A stretch of DNA of 64,000 bases from Siphonodentalium dalli (GCA_032622095.1 CP136064.1:126591605-126655604); one strand, 5' to 3'. Counted from the first letter of the stretch, positions 46,257 through 56,924 are shown. The notes: generated from the sequence alone by a model not told the origin. Numbers and translations: made by a program.

Positions 46257-47879
46257 ATGAGTGAGGTTGGGGTTACACATGATTTCGCGGCAAAATGGTC
46301 TCAAATAGAAGGAGATGAATTCGATCCCGACAGCATCCAACTTTGGAATCAAAATACAAGCCAATATTTCTCGCCTACACAGGGTAAAAAAGTGCTCTCA
46401 AATAATATAAAATTCTCTATCTTCGGCCTAAACTGCAGAAGCCTTAACGCAAATTATGGAGATCTAAAAAATTTACTTTGTGATTTGAAAACAGAAGAAA
46501 ATTTGTTTGATGTTATCGCCCTAACAGAAATATTCAAAGTGCATAGTTCCTCAGATTTTTCACTTCCCGGATATCACCCCTTAGAATTCAAATCTCGACC
46601 AGACGGCGACGATGGCAGAGGCGGTGTTGGTATATATATAAAGGAGAATCTTCAATATAAACCCAGACCTGATTTAACAATATTTATACCACACGTAATA
46701 GAAACATTATTTATAGAAATACACCGAGGGGCGAACGATAATTATATAATAGGATGTATTTATAGACCAAACACAGCACCAAAGGCCGATTTGGACAAAT
46801 TTATGTTAAAATTCGATATTATATTAGAACAAGTGAACAATACCAAGTCTTACATAATAGGAGACCTCAACATCGACCTCTTAAATTTCGAGACACATCA
46901 AAAAACTAACGATTTCATAAACAATGTACTCAGTAGAGGATTCGTGCCCATGATAACAAAACCGACAAGAATTACTGAACACTCTGCTACCCTAATTGAT
47001 CACATTTATACCAACAAAGTACAAGGTGGCCACCAAACAGGGATAATTACCTGTGACATCTCCGATCATTTCGGCATATTCCTCTCCGAATCAAACAAAC
47101 ACAAACCCATAAAACCCTCTCATAAAAAAGTCACGTATAGGAACTACAACCCAAATAATGTCAATATTTTCAAAAACTTGTTAAAATCATGTAAATTCGA
47201 CTCAGTTCTCAATTGTAACTCCCCCGATAAGGCATATGAATTGTTTTTAGACATATATATGAACGCGCATGATCTAGCTTTTCCATTAATAACACGAAAT
47301 GTACCCAAAAAATATATAAAGCGCGAACCATGGATGACATCTGGACTAATAAAATCCTCTATTACTAAGCAAGAATTATACTCTAATAAACTGAAGGCAC
47401 CTTCAGAAAAAAATAAAATCGCCTATTTAAATTATCGTCAACTATATAATAAACTAATAAGGAAATGTAAAAATAATTATTATTGCGATAGTCTAGAAAA
47501 AAATAAGAATGATATAAAAAACACATGGAAAATTCTCAAAAACGCCATCAATAAAACTAAAAAATCATGTAACTACCCACAGACATTTAAAGATAACGAT
47601 ACCGAGATATCTGACCCGAACATAATAGCCGAAAAATTCAATGACTACTTTTCAAATATCGGTCGAAACACCAGCGACTCTATACACACTGTAAATGATG
47701 AAAAATTCACTGATTACCTTCGAAATAGGCGAACAAAGGAATTCGAAATTGAACCAACAAAGATACAGGAAATAATTATTGACATGTTATACTATGAAAG
47801 GGAAAATGAGCAAAGATCACAACGGAATATCGACCGCACTTATGAAAGAGAGTATCTTCATAATAGCCCCACCACTTAA
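46257..47879 (+). CDS. LINE endonuclease domain and linker (ORF2 N-terminal part)
   Basis: 540 codons. Residues about 50-285 form an exonuclease-endonuclease-phosphatase fold: catalytic-type LNCRSLN (N59), ALTE (E91), GIYIKE, IIGCIYRPN (Y169), GDLNID (D203/N205), DHIYTN (D248/H249) and SDHFGIF (S269-D270-H271). All usual catalytic positions appear present, although the common ALTETW motif reads ALTEIF. Residues 290-510 are a Lys/Asn-rich linker with WKILKNAINK. The last about 30 codons are out of frame because a frameshift near 47,785-47,800 moves the true product into the next frame. The ATG at 46,257 is the first in frame after AT-rich flank; an earlier start cannot be excluded. Confidence 0.9.
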   Translation: MSEVGVTHDFAAKWSQIEGDEFDPDSIQLWNQNTSQYFSPTQGKKVLSNNIKFSIFGLNCRSLNANYGDLKNLLCDLKTEENLFDVIALTEIFKVHSSSDFSLPGYHPLEFKSRPDGDDGRGGVGIYIKENLQYKPRPDLTIFIPHVIETLFIEIHRGANDNYIIGCIYRPNTAPKADLDKFMLKFDIILEQVNNTKSYIIGDLNIDLLNFETHQKTNDFINNVLSRGFVPMITKPTRITEHSATLIDHIYTNKVQGGHQTGIITCDISDHFGIFLSESNKHKPIKPSHKKVTYRNYNPNNVNIFKNLLKSCKFDSVLNCNSPDKAYELFLDIYMNAHDLAFPLITRNVPKKYIKREPWMTSGLIKSSITKQELYSNKLKAPSEKNKIAYLNYRQLYNKLIRKCKNNYYCDSLEKNKNDIKNTWKILKNAINKTKKSCNYPQTFKDNDTEISDPNIIAEKFNDYFSNIGRNTSDSIHTVNDEKFTDYLRNRRTKEFEIEPTKIQEIIIDMLYYERENEQRSQRNIDRTYEREYLHNSPTT

Positions 47880-48636
47880 GCATATATTTAATCTATCGTT
47901 TGAAGAGGGAATATTCCCAAGGAAAATGAAAATTTCCAAAGTAGTCCCCATTCCTAAAATAAATAATTCTAAGGAAATAACAAATTATCGCCCAATCAGT
48001 ATCCTGCCATCGTTCTCTAAACTGCTTGAAAAAATTATGCAAAAACGACTAGTAGATTTTCTAAATAAACAAGAAATCTTGTATAAACACCAATATGGAT
48101 TCAGACCAAATCACTCAACATTTCATCCGATAATGCACCTTCTAGATCATGTCGTTAAAAATAATGATACACCGTCACGGGATTCCACCTTAGCTGTATT
48201 TATTGATTTATCTAAAGCATTCGATACGATCGACCACAACATACTTATATCGAAACTTGACCACTATGGCATCAGGGGTGTAGCAATGTCATGGTTCCAT
48301 AGTTATTTGAATGAGAGGAGGCAATACGTTGAATATAGTGGAAGTACCTCTAGCCTAATGAATACCCCCTGTGGGGTACCCCAAGGCTCAATTCTTGGGC
48401 CGATTATTTTTTTAATATACGTGAATGATATGGTAAATTCTACAACAATGGACATATTATCGTATGCCGATGACACCACACTGTTCACAAGCGGTAAAGA
48501 TGGCGAACTAGTACAAAGTTACGTCAACAATGAATTAGCCAATGTATCCGATTGGTGCTGCTGCAATAAACTTTCAATTAATATTAATAAAAGCAATTAT
48601 ATGCTTTTACACCCACAAAACAATGACAAAAAATGA
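47779..48636 (+). CDS. LINE reverse transcriptase domain (ORF2 central part)
   Basis: 285 codons in frame 1; the genuine sequence probably begins around 47,797 (KGKMSKDHNGISTALMKE). It has all RT blocks: TNYRPISILPSFSKLLEKIM (about 68-87), QYGFRPNHST (105-114), AVFIDLSKAFDTIDH (139-153), GVPQGSILGP (199-208), and the catalytic YADD (229-232). Metal-binding Asp residues at 143, 231 and 232 are intact. It copies element RNA into DNA at the nicked target. It ends at an in-frame TGA (48,634-48,636) with the rest continuing in the same frame, so the stop is a secondary mutation. Confidence 0.92.
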   Translation: MTCYTMKGKMSKDHNGISTALMKESIFIIAPPLKHIFNLSFEEGIFPRKMKISKVVPIPKINNSKEITNYRPISILPSFSKLLEKIMQKRLVDFLNKQEILYKHQYGFRPNHSTFHPIMHLLDHVVKNNDTPSRDSTLAVFIDLSKAFDTIDHNILISKLDHYGIRGVAMSWFHSYLNERRQYVEYSGSTSSLMNTPCGVPQGSILGPIIFLIYVNDMVNSTTMDILSYADDTTLFTSGKDGELVQSYVNNELANVSDWCCCNKLSININKSNYMLLHPQNNDKK

Positions 48637-49344
48637 AATACTTTGAAATTAAAGCTAAATAACATTGAATTGAACCGAATAAGAAATCTTGGGCGTGAAT
48701 CCTCGACAAAATTCTTAGGTATCCACATTGATGAGAACTTGACATTCAAAAAGCACATATCCGTAATCTGCTCCAAAATATCACATGCAATCTACTGCAT
48801 CAATAAGGTGAAAAACTTTTTCCCAAGTAAAGCATTGAAAACATTGTACTATGCTCTGATTCAAAGCCACTTAGTTTATGGTATCCAAATATGGGGTCAT
48901 GTTCCGGAAGTCAAGAAAATATTCCTATTACAAAAACGAGCATTGCGTATAATATGCAATAAGAAGTACAGGAGTCACACAGATCCACTATTTAAAAGAG
49001 AGAATATCTTTAAAATATATGACTTACACACTCTCAATTCCTCAATTTTCATGTATGACTGGTGTTATAACCGTCTGCCTGCGTCTTTTGGAATGATGTA
49101 CAACAAACGAGCAAAATCAACCCCAAGACACCCGAATCCCGTACTGTTGGAACTTCCTAGAACTGACTGGTCAGGAAACCTACCCCACCACGCCTTCCCC
49201 ACAACATGGAACAATATGGAAAAAGTCTATACTTCTTGCCAAAGCAGGCACACATTGAAGAAGCGCTTACAGATAGCCATGCTGAGAAATTACCCAGAAA
49301 ATGTACGCTGTAAAAACAAAGGATGTCCCGATTGTGCTCTATAA
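48637..49344 (+). CDS. LINE thumb and C-terminal domain, separated by a premature stop
   Basis: Same frame as the RT. Begins LKLNNIELNRIRNLGRESS, then TKFLGIHIDENLTFKKHI (RT thumb / block 8-9), ALIQSHLVYGIQIWG and KIFLLQKRALRIICN, which follow the RT in CR1/Jockey-like elements. Then HAFPTTWNNM, the counterpart of the F-x-P-x-x-x-x-W-N motif in the 3.6-kb fragment, and a terminal C-x4-C-x2-C before the stop. There is no own start codon; expression would need read-through of the TGA. Confidence 0.88.
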   Translation, partial: NTLKLKLNNIELNRIRNLGRESSTKFLGIHIDENLTFKKHISVICSKISHAIYCINKVKNFFPSKALKTLYYALIQSHLVYGIQIWGHVPEVKKIFLLQKRALRIICNKKYRSHTDPLFKRENIFKIYDLHTLNSSIFMYDWCYNRLPASFGMMYNKRAKSTPRHPNPVLLELPRTDWSGNLPHHAFPTTWNNMEKVYTSCQSRHTLKKRLQIAMLRNYPENVRCKNKGCPDCAL

Positions 49345-49723
49345 TACAACGAACATTAATAGTCATACGCGATACATAATCCTAAATCTACTCGAATAAT
49401 GTTCTTCACAACGTACCTGTAAGTGGACACACATCGCATTCTCGTTCCTAGCATGCCCATACACTACCATACATCATAGATGCTACCGTATATTATTATG
49501 ATTACTCTAACGTGGCTATGACCCTATACCGCTAGACATACATAGAACATTACATATATGTAATATTATTAATCTGAATTATCCCAGAACCTCACTCAAC
49601 AAAGAGACTTCCCGGCGATCTTATAGATCCTCATTGTGTTTACCGAACAAAAAATGGTGGTATCTCTCGCCTGAATCCGTTGTAGCAACACAAAACTAAC
49701 TGTTTTGTTCCTAATAAACCCAT

Positions 49724-49743
49724 GGAACTGGAACTGGAACGGA
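49724..49743 (+). repeat. LINE 3' microsatellite tail (GGAACT)n
   Basis: Three GGAACT-type units directly after AATAAACCCAT. Short tandem tails in place of poly-A are common in CR1/I/Jockey-like elements. Confidence 0.75.
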
Positions 49744-49828
49744 AATAGTCATATGTTTAGAAAACCTGAACAGTTCAAAACATTCATATGGAGAGATAAT
49801 ACATTTTCGATCTTATAACTCGTCTGGA

Positions 49829-50103
49829 TTGGCTCACAACCACACCAATACTTGTGTTTGTTATGCCCTAAGTACTGGATTCTACAAAGTTTCATATATG
49901 ATTATAGTCTGTACGTGTGCGTGGATATGGATACAAGCATCTATATATTCTATTATTTATACCTGTTTTAGGGGGCAGCAGGAAGACAGCCCGATAGGGC
50001 TAGGCTACCCCCGACAATATACTGCTTTACCTTATTATGTATTTCTGCCATTGTATAATTCATGTATATTGTAAATAAATTATCCTATCCTATCCTATCC
50101 TAT
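49829..50103 (+). mobile_element. 3' end of a second, 5'-truncated LINE with (TATCC)n tail
   Basis: AATAAA at 50,074-50,079 is followed at once by four TATCC units (50,081-50,100). Upstream 'cagcccgatagggctaggct' and 'acccccgac' look like a conserved 3' UTR hairpin region. No coding part remains. Assigned from the tail architecture; the 5' limit is arbitrary. Confidence 0.5.
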
Positions 50104-50563
50104 ACGGACAACATTAGTTTTAAAGCGGACGGATAAGCACTCAGTTGGCATTATTGATTGTGATATAGTTATCTCTTGATTACTGTTAACTCTATTACAA
50201 AGACGATAGTGTGGCGATGACGCTCTGAATTAATTAATAAGCGGTCTTTCCTCTTCCATTAAAACTAACAATTTTGAATCCGAAACTGAAAGTACTATCC
50301 ACTAAATGCGATATAACGGAGTTATTTTACATTAATATGATTTGCACCCTTTTGATATATATTCTATAATCAGACACACCAAATTTCGTGACCGTTGAAC
50401 AGGATTTGGGCGTCCAGGGTTATAATTAGCCCTAAAATGTATCCCTACTGAATACAAATGAACTGATTGGCTGGGTGAATGGTGACTCAGTGGGCCAGGA
50501 CCATGATAAATTAGACAGTCATTAATCATCATGACATAAACCTTTGGAATATATTTCTTATTT
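50104..50563. other. No feature recognised
   Basis: AT-rich spacer; short ORFs only. Confidence 0.4.
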
Positions 50564-50695
50564 AGAAATGTCAATGCCAGTCCATCATCGGATCATAAAG
50601 CAACAATATGCATTCGCACGAAGAGGAACACACATATACGCATAACACTCACATGGGATGGGATTGGATACCATGGAAGTATATCTGATTCCATG
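50564..50695 (+). repeat. About 125-bp segment duplicated upstream of the candidate gene
   Basis: 'ttagaaatgtcaatgccagt' to 'gaagtatatctga' recurs at 53,070-53,192 with moderate divergence (including 'ccatcggatca' and 'atatgcattcgc'). The second copy ends just before the acceptor of the candidate signal-peptide exon; the first has no exon after it. Confidence 0.85.
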
Positions 50696-51285
50696 GAATC
50701 TGACCTCTAGTTTTTGTTATTATTATACTTAACCATTTTTCAACTCCGTAATCTCTGAAAGTATGAGGAGTAGCAAACTAAAAGGTGGTACTATCTTTGG
50801 GGCCAATAAGTTCTAACTAATAGTCACATAACGAATATTGTCCGCGTTTCTCCTGTGGAGTTATCTCCCTTTATCTGCAAAAATATCATTTTATTATCTC
50901 GGAAATTATAAGGAGCAGACCATCGAAAATTGGGCCGTATGCGCACCTCGATATGTCGTACTGCCCACGGGCATCAAAAATTGCGTCCGCACTTTCCCTG
51001 AGGAGTTACCGCCCATAAATATGGAAACCTCTATTTGGTTGTACTCTGTTGTTCTCCCGTATCATCCCAGATAACTGCATTTGGTTTTCATAGTCGTGTT
51101 GACCGTTGTCAGCTTAGTACGAAAAAGAACATTCAACAGGGTCGGACATATATTTTTACACTGAGATGGGGGCAAAAATTTTCGCAAAAAATGTTTTTGA
51201 TTGACATTTATCTATTTCAGTATGTGTACTTCCTGAACGAAAACAAACCCATACCGAAAAAGATTTTTGAAATCCGAGAATAATT
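50696..51285. other. No gene recognised
   Basis: Contains phrases such as 'gagttatctccctttatctg' and 'gagttaccgccc' of the 'gagttatggccc' repeat style; likely degenerate dispersed repeat. Confidence 0.4.
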
Positions 51286-51289
51286 GCAA

Positions 51290-51725
51290 GAGTAACGGGC
51301 CCTCAAAGTTTGCAATTTGGGCCCATGTGCTTGTTAACACATCTCCGAAGATGTCGAAGTTTGGATGTCATCTGATACGCCAATGTGTGCGGACTGAAAA
51401 GGGCACGCGGTGAGTCAAATTTTGCCAGTGTCGGTTCATCATTGTGGGTCAGGGGAGGGGTGGTCTGTGGTACCAATTTTTCGAATTTCGAAATTCCATT
51501 GAAAACTGACAGAGTTAGGGGCCCTCAAATTTTTCAATTTTGGGCCCATGTGCTTGTTAACACATCTCCTCCGAAGATGTCGAACTTTGAATGTCATCTG
51601 ATACGCCAATGTGTGTAGGCTGAAGAGAGCACGCGGTGTGCCAAATTTTGTCAGTGTCGGTTCAGTGTTGTGGCTCAGGGGAGGGGTGGTCCGAGGTACC
51701 AAAATTTATTTCGTCTCCGAATCGT
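51290..51725 (+). repeat. Tandem duplication, 222-bp unit, two copies plus remnant
   Basis: 'gagtaacgggccctcaaa' (51,290) and 'gagttaggggccctcaaa' (51,512) begin two units that share 'cccatgtgcttgttaacaca', 'gatgtcatctgatacgcc' and 'ggggaggggtggtc'. A third degenerate start lies at 51,924 ('gagttaccgaccctcaaa'). ORFs on both strands repeat with the units. Confidence 0.85.
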
Positions 51726-52407
51726 ATGAAACTTGGAATATAACATCTACCTTACTCGTTGATCATAAAACTAAAAACAGATCGGAAATCCGTTAAAAAA
51801 TGGCGGAGATTTTGAAACTTAAAGTTTGAATATGGGCCCATATTCTTTCCAATAACCAAAATGTTATTCGTCTCCGACTCAGATGAAATTTATAACATAC
51901 AATCTCCATTGGAAAAATAACGGAGTTACCGACCCTCAAAATTCGCATTTTGGGCCAGGTTGACAATTTCCCAATCCCGTCACCCAATTTCGAGGCAGGG
52001 TTAAGGAAAAGATATATAATCATCCTACTTCATATTTTCCGTCCCTAAACTGCTATTTTTCAGCTCATGATTCGCCCTATTATTATACTTCCATGGTGTA
52101 ACCAAGGAAGTATATTGTTGTTGTTAAAAAGATAACAGTCACAAACATCGCTGCCCACCGGCATGAATGCTGGAATTTGTGTATGAGGACAGATTACCAT
52201 TGTTCATGGGTCATGTGCTTTCTTTGACCACCCAACTCGGACCTACTATAGTACAGTAAAGTGATTTATAATGACGCCCTAAGTGCCAGTCTGTTAGTCT
52301 TGATGGAAGGTGAATAGCTCTATACACTTGTATTTGGTACAATTGACCCCACCACCCCAAAGGCAGCAATCACAAACACACCATAAATCATCCAGTATAT
52401 ATGTTAC
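51726..52407. other. No gene; degenerate repeat
   Basis: Continuation of the previous repeat style ('gtctccgaatcgtatgaaac', 'gtctccgactcagatgaaat') then spacer. No coding evidence. Confidence 0.4.
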
Positions 52408-53062
52408 TAGCAGGTGACCAGACTTCGTCCGGGCTTTGATCTTGTATTTACCATTTTGAAGGTCAAGGTCAGGTCGGGGTCACGATTTGACCCGTCGAAA
52501 ACACTCCCCCGACAAACGTATCCCTAGGTATCAAATGTCGTCGAAATCCGTTAATATTTTAATTTAATTTGAGTTAATCTGCCTTTTTAATCAAGAGAAA
52601 TGGTGGTACCCGTCCCGTGATTGTACCCGTCCCTAAAAGAGGTACGTTTGTGGGTCCTCGGGCGGAAAAACTTACCCGATGAAAATCGCCCCCGTTCCTT
52701 GGAACCCCTAATTACGAAGACAGAAATAAGAATCACACAACACGCTCATGTCTGGATACAGACACATTCACGTCTGGCCCCAGACATAAGAATAACAATA
52801 CACGCATAGTTACGCTCTTTATCAACGACACTGCGGATACGAACGCTCTTTAACTACCAACGCGATTAACCCCACAGTGCCAGTGACGGTCATTTTGGTG
52901 ACTGGGAATGGAGAAGGAGTGCTCTGATGTTCTCAGAAGCGGTGCGATGACACTTCATATGGGAGTTTACCCTTAGATAGGAAGTTTGGGCTTAATCCGT
53001 CCGGCAGTTTTCCCGGCCATAGCTAACAGACAAACAGACAGACAGAAGTCCCAAAATATATT
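52408..53062 (+). repeat. Dispersed repeat family D, copy 4, interrupted
   Basis: Starts ACTAGCAGGTGACCAGACTT; one unit ('ggtcaaggtcaggtcggggt'), broken at about 52,553 after 'cgtcgaaatccgtt'. It resumes at about 52,998 with 'ccgtccggcagttttcccgg' and ends with a CAGACAGACAG tail. The 445-bp insert between has 'gtacccgtccctaaaag' repeats and no inverted ends that I could define. Confidence 0.7.
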
Positions 53063-53069
53063 GTAGATT

Positions 53070-53192
53070 TAGAAATGTCAATGCAAGTCCACCATCGGAT
53101 CACAAAACACCGATATGCATTCGCGTTAAGAGGTACACACCTATCGCAATAACACACACATGGAATGGGATACCATGAAAGTATATCTGATA
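53070..53192 (+). repeat. Second copy of the 50,564-50,695 segment
   Basis: See 50,564-50,695. Its 3' boundary falls within the putative intron end of the candidate gene (branch/polypyrimidine region 'gatatctatttccag'). Confidence 0.85.
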
Positions 53193-53205
53193 TCTATTTC
53201 CAGCC

Positions 53206-53323
53206 ATGAAGTCGACACTGTTCATTGTGCTGGCATTGCTTGTCACGACTGCAGTTATCGTTGCTCATGCAGCGAAGCATGGACCTGGTGTTATCGTACG
53301 CCCCGAAGAGAGTCCTGAGTATG
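53206..53323 (+). CDS. Candidate first coding exon of a secreted peptide (signal peptide)
   Basis: ATG at 53,206 opens 39 codons plus one base. The start is MKSTLFIVLALLVTT, a Lys-containing n-region and a long hydrophobic core, ending A-H-A, a good signal-peptidase site near residue 22. AKHGPGVIVRPEESPEY follows. The exon ends ATG|GTAAGT, a consensus donor in phase 1. Directly upstream, 'tatctatttccag' ends at 53,203, a good acceptor, so a 5' UTR exon probably lies farther upstream. Read without splicing the frame would stop after 41 codons. I do not recognise the family; small secreted proteins of this size include neuropeptides, toxins, antimicrobial and shell-matrix peptides, but nothing here decides. 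No transcript evidence. Confidence 0.55.
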
Positions 53324-53989
53324 GTAAGTGAATCTCTCTCGATTTCTCACCCCCCCCCCCCCCCCGTGAACCGGTCCTGTACAGGGAGGTAGCAGAAGTT
53401 AAGCTCCTGGTCACAGGGAACAGTTTGGGTAACAAAATATAAGCAAATGTCACACAGATTGAGATGGAAGAAACACGCGGCGAGGACAAACTATCGAGAT
53501 CTTACATTAGCACAAGTTAGCGGCCGAGTGAACTACAAAAGAACATATGCAAGATATACTGCTTTTGTGTTAACATCCATTTATATATAACGTTGACAAA
53601 CCACAGTTTATGTATTCATATCCCATTTTTAAAAATAAAATGCTGATTATCTTTGACAAAAAATAATATATTAAAATAGACGTCGAATGGTTCATTAGTA
53701 ATTGTTCCCATATACTTGTATTGTGAACGGTGAGTAATACGTTATTATTTAACTGCTCTTTTTTAAATTAAAGAAACTGTTGAATGGTCCTGCTCGCAGT
53801 GTTTATGGATCTTGTTTGCAGTGGTAGCAATCTGTGAAATGGTTACGACTGCAGGTGGTCTTGCGTCTAGTGGAAATTCTATTAGTACAATGTGTTATGA
53901 CTATATAGTATTGGTTTAAACATATTTATTGCAACCACAGTTACAAGGGATTGAGACACAGGTTATAACAACTTAATACAGCCCCTTTC

Positions 53990-54100
53990 CCAACAATATT
54001 TAAACAACTGTTTACTTGAGTAAAGCCCATTCAATTGATAGCAGACCACCGTCCGACAGTTCCCTGTTACCACCTGCAGACAATGTCCTTAAAATTTTGG
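53990..54100 (+). repeat. About 100-bp segment, copy 1 (second at 54,485-54,590)
   Basis: 'acttgagtaaagcccattca' and 'gcagaccaccgtccgacagt' recur as 'acttgaataaagcccattac' and 'tcagaccaccgtcagacagt' about 495 bp downstream. Both can be read in a frame giving KAH-x-ID-x-RPPSDS, but flanking frames are not conserved. Confidence 0.8.
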
Positions 54101-54372
54101 AAACGCGGGAGTTTGATGTCGTTGAGTTCTCTTGGGTGACGTCTTAGAAATATCGGTCGTTCCAAAGGCAGGTATTCTTGAGATGCCGTATCTATATATA
54201 AAAAAGACGATAAACAGATCTACAAACAAGTACTTTGACAAGAATAAGCTAGAAAATGGGGGAAACATAATACGAAACTATCCGATTATGTCCGTGAAAC
54301 ATCAACATTACACTAATATGAAATTTTGCAATGCAAATACGTCTTTAATTTATCTCATTTTGTCGCCTATTT

Positions 54373-54804
54373 GTGTGTTTCATAATTTTGTTTCAAATAT
54401 CGTATCGTTCGTCTGTCGGTTGTGAAACAATGCGAAATGTGTTATGTGCTAAACAATACACCTCACGTGATATGATTAGTAAAAGTGCTCGCTATTACTT
54501 GAATAAAGCCCATTACATTGATATCAGACCACCGTCAGACAGTACCCTTACCACATGCAGACAGTATCATTTGGAAGATCGGGTCCCCTGCGAACGTTAC
54601 CATTGCCAATCTGTCGCCCTCGATTTTGTGTTCCAGGGGGGGCCGTTGGCCATCAAAAGATTAATAAATTCGATTCAGTGTCTATTGAAGAGTACGATTA
54701 ATGGATACTCGATGGACGATGTTTCATTTTTTCGGTTTATTCGTCCGATAGTGAAAATGTTGATAAAAGTCTCATTTTATCAGCCAATACGACTTGTATT
54801 GTAA
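54373..54804 (+). CDS. Unrecognised 143-codon open frame, doubtful
   Basis: Starts MCFIILFQISYRSS with a mildly hydrophobic beginning, has six Cys, and includes the repeated KAHYIDIRPPSDST stretch. No known domain, no splice context, AT-rich codons. Most likely chance, but it is one of the longer non-LINE frames in the window. Confidence 0.15.
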   Translation: MCFIILFQISYRSSVGCETMRNVLCAKQYTSRDMISKSARYYLNKAHYIDIRPPSDSTLTTCRQYHLEDRVPCERYHCQSVALDFVFQGGPLAIKRLINSIQCLLKSTINGYSMDDVSFFRFIRPIVKMLIKVSFYQPIRLVL

Positions 54805-56924
54805 AAAAAATATAGATGATCATCTGCGGTAATTATATGAACTTCCCTATAAATTATAACTCACTCATTTATGCCTTATATCCTTATATATGTTCGCTGG
54901 TGAAAATTCGTTATATCTTCTAAAAGCTACCGGTGTGGTTGGGGTCCCCCGTTAACGCGTTTACATAGTACCACAACCACTGCTAACTCGCTGAACAGGA
55001 GCGATTCACATGGGGTGTCACCCATTCCTTGTTTGAATCATTATGTGATTGTGCATCATTATGGTCTCGATCACAAGGGAACCGAAACCACGAGAAAATC
55101 TCAGACCCCTTAAACATGGTACCCGGGCATTCCCCGTGCACTCTTATACGAAACGATATTCCACCTCCGACACGTCATCGCCCAAACATTTTTCCCACGC
55201 GGATATTATTATTATGCTCACCCATTATACATAATGAAGTATGTAAAAAGGCTGTGACGGGAGCCATAATGCTACGTTCACACATATGACACTATTGTAA
55301 ATTTTAATGCAATCTTTCGCAGATGGATTTTGCCTTGCAATGTGATATCGCTTATTAATTAGAACTATAGTGACACGATGGTTCGTGTGATTAATTATTG
55401 TCAGGTATTTAAAGGTTAATGGCGATCTACCGTCGTCCTATAATAATGGTTTTATGTTTAATTTGCCATTCCTTATGGAGTATACACTTGACTGGCATTT
55501 AAATTTAAGTTATAAAAAGGGCAGAAACATGCAACATAAACAAATTATTATTCTTGTCATGTCAGACTTATGTCATTTCGTGTACAATTCGATTGTCAAA
55601 ATTCAAAATGGCGACCAAAATTTCGACCGAAAGTGGTAAAATTTGATAATTTTCGCTAAATTTCACCAGATCGTTTCCATTTATAAGAAATCTATTGGTT
55701 TAAATGGCCATTTATGACAAAAAATACGATTCTAAATCAATATATGATAATTGTGAGCCATATCACGAGGATTGGGCCCTTCAGTTTCCCTCAAATTCCA
55801 ATATATGTAGTAAATTTCGAAGAAAAATCAATTATTATTTTAATGCCCATAATATCCAGAATCGAATACACAAGTATGCTGAATACCAATTATATGTCAG
55901 ACATGAACCACTAGTGTACATTCTAGCCGAAATGAGGCCACCACTTCCCAAAATAGGGACAAAATGGACACCGGAAGTAGTAAAATTTGGCAATATTAAC
56001 TAAAGTTCACCCGATTGTTTCCATATAGACGAAATCTGTTGACTTAATTGGCTAGTTGCATCACCTTAAATGATGTCCAGTCCTAATCCGATAGTAATGA
56101 GCAATATACAGAGAATTTGTTGGCGTTGGAACTGGCAATCGAAAGTAAAAAAAATCAAACTTTTTATTGATTTGTAACAAAATATTCTCATATCGAATAT
56201 AATTTATAGCCAATTGTCCTATATGCCATCAGATGTGTGTCCAAAGCAACTAAACTAGTATCCAAATACACCAAATTAAATCTAAGTGTCCAACATATGG
56301 GTGATTCTCCCGTAAACGAGCAAACCCATGTCCTGCGTTATTAGTTCATCCTATGAAAAACAATGGCCACCATACATAAAAGTGATGGTAATGATCTTGT
56401 AGCTCACGATACAGGCATTTATTAGATACATTTCGGGTTTAGTATGGACGTGTGACAACATATATGCCATGTGTATATTACAGGCTACGTACCCCGAAAC
56501 AGCATGTCCCAAATCAAAGGCATTCAACTTCCCTGATTGTTCCCATTCGCCACCGATCGATTTATCTTTAAACCAATTAATATTCTTGTGCGGAATTTTG
56601 CACTGAACGCCATGCAATTCGTATAATTTTATGAAATAAAATATTTAGTTAGTGGAAAGCATGTGAAGTCTTCCAAAAGCATGTCCCGTTATATAGAATC
56701 ATTACCCAAACGCACGATAAAGACGGCGGATATTTTCACCAGAAACATAGCTTGTTCATATCTATGGTTGCATCGTGGAGTAAATATCCTTTAATGTCTA
56801 GAAAAAATAAACCAAGGTTATGTTTCCTTGAATAATTTGTCAAAATCAACCTTTGAAACTAGAAATCGCTAGCGTATATTTATTCAGCGTCTGATGATAC
56901 CCACCCTGTTTGGTCTCATTTCAG

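Larger units (their letters stand above)
46257..49743 (+). mobile_element. Nearly complete CR1/Jockey-group LINE, one frameshift and one stop
   Basis: The element comprises an apurinic-type endonuclease, reverse transcriptase and a C-terminal domain, a 370-bp 3' UTR with AATAAA at 49,713-49,718, and a short (GGAACT)n tail at 49,724-49,743. Non-LTR elements of this type nick the target with the endonuclease and copy their RNA in place. Only two lesions (frameshift near 47,785-47,800, TGA at 48,634) interrupt about 1,030 codons, so the copy is young. Its 3' UTR end TAAACCCATGGA matches the minus-strand fragment at 3.6 kb. No target duplication could be assigned. Confidence 0.93.
53324..56924 (+). 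other. Putative intron of the secreted-peptide gene, repeat-bearing
   Basis: GT at 53,324 and AG at 56,923-56,924. Contains a poly-C run (about 53,351-53,364), a duplicated segment (53,990-54,100 and 54,485-54,590), an unconvincing 143-codon ORF (54,373-54,804) and a second repeated sequence (55,600-55,710 and 55,945-56,060, with 'aaatggcgaccaaaatttcg' against 'aaaatggacaccggaagtag'). Intron status depends on the exon pairing being right. Confidence 0.3.

Noticed and set aside
52553-52995. Insert within family D copy 4 as a transposon
   Set aside because: Boundaries can be bracketed, but no inverted ends or target duplication could be identified, so no element is called.
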